DNA of 64,000 nucleotides, taken from Gordonia hankookensis (lineage in GTDB: Bacteria; Actinomycetota; Actinomycetes; Mycobacteriales; Mycobacteriaceae). The position numbers and the translations under genes are program-made. The notes under the pieces are model-generated. The model was not told the DNA's origin. It searched no databases and saw nothing but the letters and a program-made list of their open reading frames with translations. Positions 8,625 to 16,391 of this stretch are shown here, piece after piece. Every line of letters starts with the position of its first letter. The first letter of the stretch is position 1. The stretch covers positions 682,001-746,000 of the forward strand of contig NZ_JACWMS010000003.1 in the NCBI RefSeq assembly GCF_014673215.1. Reading direction: 5' to 3'.

Positions 8625-10010
8625 CTATGCGCTGCCTTTCACAGTGGCCGGCTGTTCTGCCGGGACGACCACGATGTCGGTGGTCTCGTTTGTCACCGGC
8701 TCCGCGGCGACACGTCGCCGCAAGGGTGAGTGGCGGAACACGAGGTTGAGCGTGAAAGCCACGATCGCCGTGAGGGTGATACCGCTGCCGAAGATGATCT
8801 GCATGGCATCCGGAAGCCGTTGGAGCATGTCCGGCACATATTCGGGCAGCAACCCGATCCCGATCGACGTGGCGGCGATGGCGACGTTGACATGGTCGTT
8901 GAGGTCGATCTGGGTGAGCGTCCGGATGCCGATCATCGTGACCGTGCCGAACAACACGAGCCCGACCCCGCCGACCACCGGACCGGGGAGCGCCGCGACC
9001 GCGGCACCCATCTTGGGGATCAAGGCCAGCACGATGAGGATCAACCCGCTGCCACCGGTGACGAACCGGCTGTGCATGCGACTGCTGGCCACCGCGCCGA
9101 CGTTCTGCCCGAAGACGGTGTCGATGAAGCCGGCGAAGATGCCGCCGAGCACACCCGAGATCCCGTCTCCGACGAGTCCCCGAGCGAGGTCCCCGGTGCT
9201 GAGCTTCTTGCCGGTGATCTCCGAGACGGCGAGCATGCTGGCCGTGGATTCGGCGAACACCACGGTCATCACGATGCTCATCGACACCACCGCGGCGATC
9301 GGGAAGTGTGGGACGCCGAAGTGGAAGGGCGTGGGGAATCCCACCCAGGAGGCGGAACCGAGCGCACCGAGATCGAACATCCCCAGACTCGCGGCGAGAG
9401 CGGTGCCCGCGACGAGGGCGATGAGCACGGCCAACTGCGACCACAATCCTCTCCCGAGGCACAACAGCCCCAGCGCGACCACCACGACGACCGCGGCCAC
9501 CAGCAGATTCCGTGGGGAAGCGTAATCCGGTGCCGCAGAATCGGACCCGACGATGAGACCACCCGCCACGCCGATCAGGGACAGCCCGATGACCGTGAGC
9601 ACGCTGCCGGTGACCAGAGCGGGAAAGAAGCGGATCACCCGCGAGAACGGGATCGCGAGCGCCAGCCCCACGACGCCGCCGATGAGCATCGAGCCGTAGA
9701 CGGCCTGCAGCCCGTACTTCTGGGCGATCAGGATCATCGGCGTGAGCCCGCTGAAGGTCGCGCCACACACGATCGGGAGTCTGACGCCGACGATGCGGCC
9801 CAACCCGAAGCTCTGCAGCGCTGTCACGATGCCGGCCACGAGCAGGTCGGCGCTGATCAAGAACGCGATGTCCGAGCTGTCGAGCCCGACCGCGGCACCG
9901 AAGACCAAGGGCACCGTGATGCATCCCGTGTACATGATGAGGACGTGCTGCATGGCGAACGCGACCAGGCGTCCCCATGGGGGTCTGACATCGACCGTGT
10001 GTTCCGACAT
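8625..10010 (-). CDS. NCS2 nucleobase:cation symporter (xanthine/uric acid type)
   Basis: A 461-residue membrane protein with about 14 hydrophobic segments. Family marks include the Gln-His pair in the first membrane helix (MQHVLIMY), the central segment SMLAVSEITGKK, and the signature GQNVGAVASSR near residue 300 that corresponds to the NCS2 QNxG motif. Members of this branch (PbuX/UacT/UapA-like) import xanthine, urate or uracil. It is the first gene of a three-gene operon and is divergent from an XRE-cupin regulator, which probably controls it. Substrate within the purine/pyrimidine range cannot be decided from sequence. Confidence 0.87.
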   Translation of the reverse strand: MSEHTVDVRPPWGRLVAFAMQHVLIMYTGCITVPLVFGAAVGLDSSDIAFLISADLLVAGIVTALQSFGLGRIVGVRLPIVCGATFSGLTPMILIAQKYGLQAVYGSMLIGGVVGLALAIPFSRVIRFFPALVTGSVLTVIGLSLIGVAGGLIVGSDSAAPDYASPRNLLVAAVVVVVALGLLCLGRGLWSQLAVLIALVAGTALAASLGMFDLGALGSASWVGFPTPFHFGVPHFPIAAVVSMSIVMTVVFAESTASMLAVSEITGKKLSTGDLARGLVGDGISGVLGGIFAGFIDTVFGQNVGAVASSRMHSRFVTGGSGLILIVLALIPKMGAAVAALPGPVVGGVGLVLFGTVTMIGIRTLTQIDLNDHVNVAIAATSIGIGLLPEYVPDMLQRLPDAMQIIFGSGITLTAIVAFTLNLVFRHSPLRRRVAAEPVTNETTDIVVVPAEQPATVKGSA

Positions 10011-10045
10011 GTGTTCTCCGTTGGGCGTTGAGGAGCGGGCAGTCG

Positions 10046-10065
10046 ATATTGAACAGATCGAATAT
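10046..10065. promoter_or_regulatory. AT-rich inverted repeat in divergent promoter region
   Basis: The 142-bp region between the permease and the XRE-cupin regulator contains an unusually AT-rich stretch with arms ATATT (10046-10050) and AATAT (10061-10065), 10 bp apart. This is the likely location of both promoters and of the regulator's binding site, but the dyad is short. Confidence 0.3.
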
Positions 10066-10152
10066 TTCTTCAGTGATACCCATATTGTGACCGCCGTGTA
10101 AACGCCCCTTCGGTCGCCGCAACCTGCGCAGACACCGCTCTCCTGGATTACC

Positions 10153-10746
10153 GTGAGACGCGTGCACGAGGCGGCGCCCGATGTCGGGGATCAGAGCGAG
10201 GACGCATCTGCGCTCGCCATCACACTCGGCGCCGCCATCCGATTCGCCCGCAAGAACGCCGGGCTCACGCTCCAGACGCTCGCCCAGCGCACCGGGTTGT
10301 CCCAGTCCTTTCTGTCGCAGGCCGAGAACGGGCACACCGTTCCCAGCATCCTCAATCTGCACACCATCGCCCGGTCGCTCGGAACAACCGCCCACGAACT
10401 GCTGAGCCCTCCCGATGACGACGTCTCCCTGGTACGCGCCTCCGACGGACCACTGCTCGAGGCGTCTCCCGGGGCCACCATGCGCCGGTGCGCACGTCGC
10501 AGCGCGGTGATGGCGGCCAACGAGATCACCGCCGGCCCAGGCACTTCGGCGTCGTCTGCGACCGAACATGCCGGCGAGGAGTTCGTCTACGTCCTCGACG
10601 GCGTGCTCGAGATCGAACTCGGCGCAGTCACCTATCGGCTCTCCCCCGGCGACGTTCTGTATTACGCCGCGACCGTCCGCCACCGCTGGCACAACCGCGC
10701 CGACCGACCCGCGCGATTCCTCATCACCAGCTCACCCCCGTTCTGA
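10153..10746 (+). CDS. XRE-family regulator with C-terminal cupin sensor domain
   Basis: A 197-residue regulator. Residues about 25-80 form an XRE helix-turn-helix (LAQRTGLSQSFLSQAENGHTVPS), and residues about 110-195 a cupin_2 barrel (EEFVYVLDGVLEIELG, then SPGDVLYYAATVRHRWHN with a metal/ligand-binding His). This architecture usually senses a small metabolite and controls a neighbouring transporter or catabolic operon. It is divergent from the NCS2 permease-dioxygenase-hydrolase operon, its most likely target. The effector is unknown. Confidence 0.87.
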   Translation: MRRVHEAAPDVGDQSEDASALAITLGAAIRFARKNAGLTLQTLAQRTGLSQSFLSQAENGHTVPSILNLHTIARSLGTTAHELLSPPDDDVSLVRASDGPLLEASPGATMRRCARRSAVMAANEITAGPGTSASSATEHAGEEFVYVLDGVLEIELGAVTYRLSPGDVLYYAATVRHRWHNRADRPARFLITSSPPF

Positions 10747-10807
10747 GTCGCCCCACTTCAGACGTCGCCCCACGTCAACCCCTGTGACCCTTGACACGCG
10801 CCTTCGA

Positions 10808-10827
10808 GTGAATGTACGTTCATTCAC
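10808..10827. promoter_or_regulatory. TetR-type operator upstream of the alicyclic-acid cluster
   Basis: Arms GTGAATG (10808-10814) and CATTCAC (10821-10827) are perfect reverse complements with a 6-nt spacer, 48 bp before the first gene of the cluster. The form (NGAATGN6CATTCN) is typical of TetR regulators of acyl-CoA catabolism. The TetR gene at the end of the cluster (15665-16375) is the obvious candidate ligand, by inference. Confidence 0.6.
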
Positions 10828-10875
10828 TATGAAAGCGCGGTCACATACCGTGCCCGAGCAGAAGGAGCTGATGAC

Positions 10876-11670
10876 ATGGATTACGAAGACATCGAGTACG
10901 CCGTCGAGGGCCCCACCGCGATCATCACGATGAACCGTCCGCAGCGATACAACGCCTTCCGGGCGAAGACCGTCGAGGAGTTGATGAACGGCTTCCGTCG
11001 CGCGTGGGCCGACAAGGACGTCCAGGCCGTGATCCTCACCGGCGCAGGCGAGAAGGCGTTCTGCACCGGTGGCGACGTCAAGCAACGCGCGGAGACGGGC
11101 GACTACGGCCCGTCCGAGAGCGGCATGTTCGAGATCGGCAACCTGCACAAGACGATTCGCGACATCCCCAAGCCGGTGATCGCCGCGGTCAACGGTCTGG
11201 CCATCGGCGGTGGCCATGTCCTCCACGTGCTCTGCGACCTCACCATCGCCGCCGACACCGCCCGCTTCGGACAGTCGGGGCCCAAGGTCGGCTCCTTCGA
11301 TGCCGGCTTCGGCTCGGCGTTCCTCGCCCGCGTCGTCGGCGAGAAGCGGGCACGCGAGATCTGGTACCTGTGCCGCCAATACGACGCGGAGACCGCCGAG
11401 CGCTGGGGCCTGGTCAACTGGGTCGTCCCGGCCGCCGACCTGCTCGACGAGGCCAAGAAGATCGCGGCGGAGATCGCCGAGAAGTCGCCAACGGCGATCC
11501 GGTTCCTCAAGCAGAGCTTCAATGCGGATACCGATCATCAGGCCGGTCTGTCGAATCTGGCAATGAGTGGACTGGATCTGTTCACGCACCACACCGACGA
11601 GGGCGCCGAGGGCGCACAGGCGTTCGCCGAGAAGCGCATGCCGGAGTTCAACAAGTTCGCCGCGATCTGA
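10876..11670 (+). CDS. badI: BadI-like 2-ketocyclohexanecarboxyl-CoA hydrolase (crotonase fold)
   Basis: A 264-residue crotonase-family enzyme. BadI opens the ring of 2-ketocyclohexanecarboxyl-CoA by water addition to give pimelyl-CoA. The sequence shows the oxyanion-hole segments AFCTGGD (about 55-61) and AIGGGHVL (about 110), then the MenB/BadI subfamily signature GPKVGSFDAGFGSAFLARVV followed by EKRAREIWYLCRQYDA, and the C-terminal KRMPEFNKF. MenB has the same signature, but actinobacterial MenB carries a longer N-terminus and lies with men genes; here the neighbours are BadH-, AliA- and AliB-like. A ribosome-binding site (GGAG) precedes the ATG. Confidence 0.72.
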   Translation: MDYEDIEYAVEGPTAIITMNRPQRYNAFRAKTVEELMNGFRRAWADKDVQAVILTGAGEKAFCTGGDVKQRAETGDYGPSESGMFEIGNLHKTIRDIPKPVIAAVNGLAIGGGHVLHVLCDLTIAADTARFGQSGPKVGSFDAGFGSAFLARVVGEKRAREIWYLCRQYDAETAERWGLVNWVVPAADLLDEAKKIAAEIAEKSPTAIRFLKQSFNADTDHQAGLSNLAMSGLDLFTHHTDEGAEGAQAFAEKRMPEFNKFAAI

Positions 11671-11719
11671 AACCCGCAAACCGATCACCCCCGATGTTCC
11701 TCACCGACAAGGGAAACCC

Positions 11720-12469
11720 ATGAGCAGCAACAACATCGCCGTCATCACGGGCGCCGGCTCCGGCATCGGCCGGGCCATCGCGCTCGCTTTCGCCGAGCAG
11801 GGCACCACCGTGGTGGCCGCCGACCTCAACCTCGACGCGGCCAAGCAGACCGCCGACAGCAATCCGAAGATCGTCCCGATGAGCGTCGACGTGGCCGACC
11901 GTGCCACGGTCGACGCACTGCGTGACGCGGTCGACGCCGAGGTCGGCGTCCCCGACATCCTGGTCAACGCCGCCGGGTGGGATCGCACCGATCAGTTCCT
12001 CAATGCGACAACCGAGTTCGCCGAGAAGGTGGTCGCGATCAATTATCTCGGCCCGGTGCACATGGCCAGCGCCTTCTTGCCCGGCATGGTCGAGGCGTCG
12101 AAGGCCGACGGCTGGCAGGGCGGCCGCGTGATCAATCTCGCCTCCGATGCCGGCCGGGTCGGCAGCTCGGGTGAGAGCATCTACGCAGGCGCCAAGGGTG
12201 GTGTGATCGCGTTGTCGAAATCACTGGCGCGCGAGATGGCCCGCCACCAGATCACCGTCAACGCCGTCTGCCCCGGCCCGACCGACACCCCGCTCTTCCG
12301 CTCGCAGTCGGAGAAGTTGCAGGAGGCCTTGACCAAGGCCATCCCGTTCCGTCGCCTGGCCCGGCCCGACGAGGTCGCCGCACCTGTCCTGTTCTTCGCC
12401 TCTCCCGCAGCATCGTTCATCACCGGACAGGTGATCAGCGTCAGCGGCGGACTCACCATGGCCGGCTGA
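11720..12469 (+). CDS. badH: BadH-like 2-hydroxycyclohexanecarboxyl-CoA dehydrogenase (SDR)
   Basis: A 249-residue short-chain dehydrogenase. The nucleotide-binding motif is TGAGSGIGRA (residues about 10-19); the catalytic Tyr-Lys is in YAGAKGG, preceded by a Ser in NLASDAG. Asp in AADLNLD after beta-2 suggests NAD+ use. BadH oxidises 2-hydroxycyclohexanecarboxyl-CoA to the 2-keto form, the substrate of BadI. The segment VNAAGWDRTDQF is close to the NAGWD segment of BadH enzymes. It lies 49 bp after the badI-like gene and 33 bp before the ligase gene, so is almost certainly co-transcribed. Other beta-hydroxyacyl-CoA substrates cannot be excluded. Confidence 0.72.
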   Translation: MSSNNIAVITGAGSGIGRAIALAFAEQGTTVVAADLNLDAAKQTADSNPKIVPMSVDVADRATVDALRDAVDAEVGVPDILVNAAGWDRTDQFLNATTEFAEKVVAINYLGPVHMASAFLPGMVEASKADGWQGGRVINLASDAGRVGSSGESIYAGAKGGVIALSKSLAREMARHQITVNAVCPGPTDTPLFRSQSEKLQEALTKAIPFRRLARPDEVAAPVLFFASPAASFITGQVISVSGGLTMAG

Positions 12470-12502
12470 CCGGCCGTCCCCGTAGATCACTGGAGACCGC
12501 AG

Positions 12503-14185
12503 ATGAGCACCACCGAGTCCGACGACGTCTACGACGCGCACGCCTACCGGAACTTCTTCGAGAATGAGTTCACCTATCTGAACGGATTCCGCCGCAACGT
12601 CCACCGCTACGCCGACGTCACCGCGATGATCGACCCGGCCACCGACACCGAGTGGACATACGCTCAGTTGGGGGACGCGGTGGATCGCGTCGCCACCGCG
12701 TTGACCGCCTCGGGCGTGCACGCCGACGACGTGGTGGCGTACCAATTGCTGAACGGCCCCGAGTTCGCGCAGTTGTATCTGGCGACTCAGGCCACGGGCG
12801 CGGTGGGCTCACCGGTCAACTTCCGTCTCGCCGCCGGCGAGACGGCGGTGATCCTGGACATCAGCCGTCCGAAGGTCTATGTGTACGAGACGGATCTCGC
12901 GGAGACTGTGGCCGCCGCGATCGAGCGCGCCGACCACACTCCCGACATCGTGATCGGTGTCGGCGACGGCGCCCTCATCGACGCCCCGACATCGTTGCGA
13001 TTCACAACGCTCACCGAGGTGGAGCCGAATCCGCCGTCGATCACCCGAACCGTCTTCGACGAGACCACCCGCCTCTACACCTCGGGCACCACGGGAATGC
13101 CCAAGGCGGTCCCGATGAACAGTGCGATCGAGATCTTCTCGGCGCACGACGTCATCATGGCCTTCCCGCTGTCGCCGGAAGATCGCACACTCAACATGAC
13201 ACCGTGGTTTCATCGTGGCGGACTGTACTGTGCGGGGCCCAATCCCACCTTCTACCTGGGCTCTTCACTCATTCCGATGCGGACGTTCGACGCCGATCGG
13301 ACCCTCGACTGGGTCGAGAAGTATCGGCTCACCTTCCTCATCGGCGCGCCGACCAACCTCGCCATGCTCGCCAACGCCCAACAGGCGAACCCGCGAGACC
13401 TCTCGAGCCTCAACGGCATCGTCACCATGGGCGCGCCGCTGGAACGCGACGCGACACTGCACTACCAGGAAGTCCTGACGCCGCGGATCTTCAACGGCTA
13501 CGGCAGCACCGAGGGATTCTGGAACACCTTCCTGCGACCGACCGATCTGCCGGAGCGCGCCGGCAGCGCCGGTCGCGCCTGCATCGACGACGACGTGCGC
13601 GTGGTCAAGGTGCACGACGACGGTCACCTCGCCGATCCCGACGAGGTGGTTGCACGTGATGGCGAGGAGGTGGGCGAGGTCATTGTCCGTTCGCCGAAAT
13701 GTGCTGCCGCCTACTATGATTCACCGCAGCAGGAGAAAGCCAAGTATCGCGGAAGCTGGCTGCACATCGGCGATCTGGCCACCTGGGACGCCGGTGAGTT
13801 CGTCACCATCGTCGGACGCAAGGACGACATGCTGATCTCCGGCGGCGAGAACGTTCATCCGGTCCAGGTGGAGGAAGCCCTCAACGGGCACCCCGACGTC
13901 GCCGACTCGCTGGTCGTCGGGGTCCCGGACGACCGCTGGGGGCAGCTGGTGGTCGCATACGTCCTGCCGGCCGACGGTGCGTCGCCGAGCGTGGCAGCGC
14001 TGGACGCGTACTGCCGAGCTCACCCGATGCTGTCGCAGTTCAAGCGCCCGCGGGCATATCGGTTCATCGACGCACTGCCGGTCTCGGCGACCGGGAAGAA
14101 GCTGCACTACAAGGCAACCGAGAATGCCGCGATCGAGATGGCCGCCGGGGCGTTCGCGGTGCCCGAGACGGCACCGTCGCGGTGA
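12503..14185 (+). CDS. aliA: AliA-like acyl-CoA synthetase (probable cyclohexanecarboxylate-CoA ligase)
   Basis: A 560-residue member of the ANL superfamily that activates a carboxylic acid with ATP and CoA. The P-loop TSGTTGMPKAVPM is at about residues 193-205, the A5 motif NGYGSTEG at about 331, the A8 hinge GRKDDMLISGGENVHP at about 435, and the A10 catalytic lysine region PVSATGKKLHYK near 530. It follows the BadH-like gene by 33 bp with a GGAG ribosome-binding site. The alicyclic substrate is inferred from the neighbours; the sequence alone supports only a carboxylate-CoA ligase. Confidence 0.78.
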   Translation: MSTTESDDVYDAHAYRNFFENEFTYLNGFRRNVHRYADVTAMIDPATDTEWTYAQLGDAVDRVATALTASGVHADDVVAYQLLNGPEFAQLYLATQATGAVGSPVNFRLAAGETAVILDISRPKVYVYETDLAETVAAAIERADHTPDIVIGVGDGALIDAPTSLRFTTLTEVEPNPPSITRTVFDETTRLYTSGTTGMPKAVPMNSAIEIFSAHDVIMAFPLSPEDRTLNMTPWFHRGGLYCAGPNPTFYLGSSLIPMRTFDADRTLDWVEKYRLTFLIGAPTNLAMLANAQQANPRDLSSLNGIVTMGAPLERDATLHYQEVLTPRIFNGYGSTEGFWNTFLRPTDLPERAGSAGRACIDDDVRVVKVHDDGHLADPDEVVARDGEEVGEVIVRSPKCAAAYYDSPQQEKAKYRGSWLHIGDLATWDAGEFVTIVGRKDDMLISGGENVHPVQVEEALNGHPDVADSLVVGVPDDRWGQLVVAYVLPADGASPSVAALDAYCRAHPMLSQFKRPRAYRFIDALPVSATGKKLHYKATENAAIEMAAGAFAVPETAPSR

Positions 14186-14220
14186 GGTGTGGGTGTGGTC
14201 TCGATACGGCGCCTCGCTTC

Positions 14221-14410
14221 GCTCGGTGCCTACTCGACCAGCGGGGCGGCGCTCGGTGCCTACTCGACCAGCGGGGCGGCGCTCGGTGCCTACTCGACCA
14301 GCGGGATGGCGCTCGGTGCCTACTCGACCAGCGGGGCGGCGCCTCGATTCGCTCGGTGCCTACTCGACCAGCAGGGCGGCGCTCGGTGCCTACTCGACCA
14401 GCAGGACGGC
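14221..14410. repeat. 30-bp direct tandem repeat, six copies in two blocks
   Basis: Four head-to-tail copies of a 30-bp unit occupy 14221-14340 (unit begins GCTCGGTGCCTACTCGACCA). A 10-bp spacer (GCCTCGATTC) follows, then two more copies at 14351-14410 and a similar 10-bp tail. Copies differ at one or two bases (GCGGGG, GCGGGA, GCAGGG, GCAGGA). It fills the 329-bp gap between the ligase and dehydrogenase genes. The unit and its left flank (GGTCTCGATACGGCG) resemble the dispersed TCGATAC...TACTCGACCA intergenic repeats I know from related actinobacteria. The frame stays open because 30 is a multiple of 3, but I do not regard it as coding. Confidence 0.9.
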
Positions 14411-14514
14411 GCCCCGATTCGCCCGCCGGTTGAGGACCCATGGGTATCGAAACCACACGCGACCAACGGATCTCATCGCAGGTCACGCCTACCAGCACAT
14501 CGACGAGGAACACC

Positions 14515-15660
14515 ATGAGCGCCCTGACACACGACATCGAGCACAAGCATTTCCGCGAGACCGTCGCCAAGTTCGTCGCCGAACAGATCACCCCGGTCCA
14601 CGAGAACTGGGAGCAGACGGGCCAGTGGGACCGAAGCCTTTTCACCGAGGCAGGTAAGAACGGCTTGCTCGGGTTCCCGGTGCCCGAGGAGTTCGGCGGT
14701 CCCGGCGTCGACGACTTCCGATACCACGCCATCGTCATCGAGGAGACCGCCTCCACCGGCGCTGCGGCCGAGACGATCGCGTTCTCGCTACAGAACGACG
14801 TGGTACTGCCCTACCTCATCGAGATGACCGACGACGACCAGAAGGCACGCTGGCTGCCCGGCGTGGTGTCCGGCGAGACCGTCCTCGGCATCGCGATGAC
14901 CGAGCCGGGGGCAGGCAGCGACCTGACCGGGATACGGACGACCGCCGTTCGCGACGGCGACCACTATGTGGTCAACGGGTCCAAGACCTTCATCTCCAAC
15001 GGACGCAACGGCGATCTGTTCGTCGTCGCGGCCCGGACGGGCCCGGAGAAGCACAAGGGGCTGACGTTGTTCGTCGTGGAAGCCGACACCCCGGGCTTCG
15101 AACGCGGACGCAAACTCGACAAGCTCGGCCTGCACGCCCAGGACACCAGCGAACTCTCCTTCTCCGACATGCGCGTACCGGTCGCGAACCGTCTCGGCGA
15201 GGAGGGACGTGGCTTCTACCAGCTTGTCCACAACCTTCCGCAAGAACGACTCTCGCTCGCGATCGGGGCGGTCGCCGCCGCCGAGGGAACCTTCGCCCGC
15301 ACGCTCGACTACGTGAAGGAGCGCACGGCCTTCGGCTCGCCGGTCGCGTCATTCCAGAACACCCAGTTCGTGCTGGCCGAGCTGGCGACCGAACTCGACA
15401 TCGCCCGTACCTTCCTCGACGACTGCATCGCCGAGCACGTCGAGGGCACGCTGTCCGCACCCCGCGCCGCGAAACTGAAGTGGTGGACCACCGAGTTGCA
15501 GGTCCGGACCGCCGATCGCTGCCTGCAGTTGCACGGCGGTTACGGGTACATGCGCGAGTACCCGGTGTCGCGCGCCTTTGTCGACGCGCGCATCCAGACG
15601 ATCTACGGGGGCACCACCGAGATCATGAAGACGATCGTCGCCAAGGATCTGGGCATCTGA
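14515..15660 (+). CDS. aliB: AliB-like acyl-CoA dehydrogenase (probable cyclohexanecarboxyl-CoA dehydrogenase)
   Basis: A 381-residue FAD-dependent acyl-CoA dehydrogenase. The flavin-binding motifs IAMTEPGAGSDLTGI (about 125-139) and VNGSKTFISNG (about 156-166) are present, with the C-terminal LQLHGGYGYMREYPVSR and IYGGTTEIMKTIV. The ATG at 14515 has a good ribosome-binding site (GAGGAA); an earlier in-frame ATG at 14440 would add 25 unlike residues from the repeat flank. In the pathway it would desaturate cyclohexanecarboxyl-CoA to the 1-ene. The 30-bp repeat separates it from the ligase gene, but it is on the same strand and probably the same transcript. Confidence 0.75.
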   Translation: MSALTHDIEHKHFRETVAKFVAEQITPVHENWEQTGQWDRSLFTEAGKNGLLGFPVPEEFGGPGVDDFRYHAIVIEETASTGAAAETIAFSLQNDVVLPYLIEMTDDDQKARWLPGVVSGETVLGIAMTEPGAGSDLTGIRTTAVRDGDHYVVNGSKTFISNGRNGDLFVVAARTGPEKHKGLTLFVVEADTPGFERGRKLDKLGLHAQDTSELSFSDMRVPVANRLGEEGRGFYQLVHNLPQERLSLAIGAVAAAEGTFARTLDYVKERTAFGSPVASFQNTQFVLAELATELDIARTFLDDCIAEHVEGTLSAPRAAKLKWWTTELQVRTADRCLQLHGGYGYMREYPVSRAFVDARIQTIYGGTTEIMKTIVAKDLGI

Positions 15661-15664
15661 GAGG

Positions 15665-16375
15665 ATGGCAGCCGTGACGGGTTCAGGAGCGACGACGTCG
15701 GTGGATGTGGCCGAGGCGGTGCGCGCGGTTCGCGCGTCGTCGCGGCGTCGACAACTCCTCGACGCCGCCGTCACGGTGATGGGTCGCACCGGCTTCCACC
15801 AGATGTCGATGCAGGCGCTCGCCGATGAGGCGCAGGTCAGCGTCGGCCTCTTCTACAAGTATTTCGGCAGCAAAGAAGACATCCTTCTGGCGTCCATCGT
15901 CGACATTCTCGAGACCTTTCGCGACCAGCTGCAGCCGGCGATGGATGCGGCAGGCGACGACCCGGTGATCCGGTTGGTCGCCGGCTTCCGGCAGTACACG
16001 ACCATCGTCGACGAGAACCGCGACGCGGTCGTCCTGACGTATCGGGAGAGCCGCACCCTCGATGCCGCGGGCCGGGAGCGCATCAAGGAACTCGAGGTGG
16101 AGACGTCGGCGCCGATGCGCGATGCGATCGCCGCAGGCGTGGACGCCGGCCTGATGAACGAGGTCGACGCCGACCTGGTGGTGTTCGACCTGATGATGCT
16201 CGCACACGGCTGGGCCCTGAAGCACTGGCATTTCGCACCGGCCCCGGGAGCGAAGCGAACCGGCCGATCATCAACCGCGTTCGCCCTGGACAGCTACATC
16301 GCCGCGCAACTGCGATTCACGTTGCCCGCGTTGGTCGTCGCGGATCGACTCGACGACTACCTCGCGCGGATCTGA
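15665..16375 (+). CDS. TetR-family regulator of the alicyclic-acid cluster
   Basis: A 236-residue TetR regulator. The helix-turn-helix covers GFHQMSMQALADEAQVSVGLFYKYFGSKEDI (about 39-70); the remainder is a helical ligand-binding domain with several Asp/Glu. It begins 4 bp after the dehydrogenase stop, so it is the last gene of that transcript. A GTG at 15674 with GAGG at the right distance is an alternative start. The operator-like dyad at 10808 upstream of the cluster is its probable site; the inducer would be an acyl-CoA intermediate, by analogy with other TetR regulators of CoA pathways. Confidence 0.85.
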   Translation: MAAVTGSGATTSVDVAEAVRAVRASSRRRQLLDAAVTVMGRTGFHQMSMQALADEAQVSVGLFYKYFGSKEDILLASIVDILETFRDQLQPAMDAAGDDPVIRLVAGFRQYTTIVDENRDAVVLTYRESRTLDAAGRERIKELEVETSAPMRDAIAAGVDAGLMNEVDADLVVFDLMMLAHGWALKHWHFAPAPGAKRTGRSSTAFALDSYIAAQLRFTLPALVVADRLDDYLARI

Positions 16376-16391
16376 CGACGGGCACCGCTGT

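Noticed and set aside
8203..10692. 829-residue minus-strand reading frame
   Set aside because: It runs through the permease and dioxygenase genes in another frame and opposite to the XRE-cupin gene, with Arg/Gly-rich composition and no motifs.
10876..11670. MenB (dihydroxynaphthoyl-CoA synthase) for the crotonase gene
   Set aside because: The signature fits both MenB and BadI, but the long N-terminus of actinobacterial MenB is absent and the neighbours are alicyclic-acid genes, not men genes. Kept as the alternative.
14221..14410. Possible CRISPR array
   Set aside because: Copies are directly adjacent with only one 10-bp spacer between blocks; there are no unique spacers of 30-40 bp and no cas genes.
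14182..14433. Open frames encoding repeated GAYSTSG or CLLDQRGG peptides
   Set aside because: The frames are open only because the DNA repeat is 30 bp long; all three frames give repeats, and no ribosome-binding site or conserved start is present.
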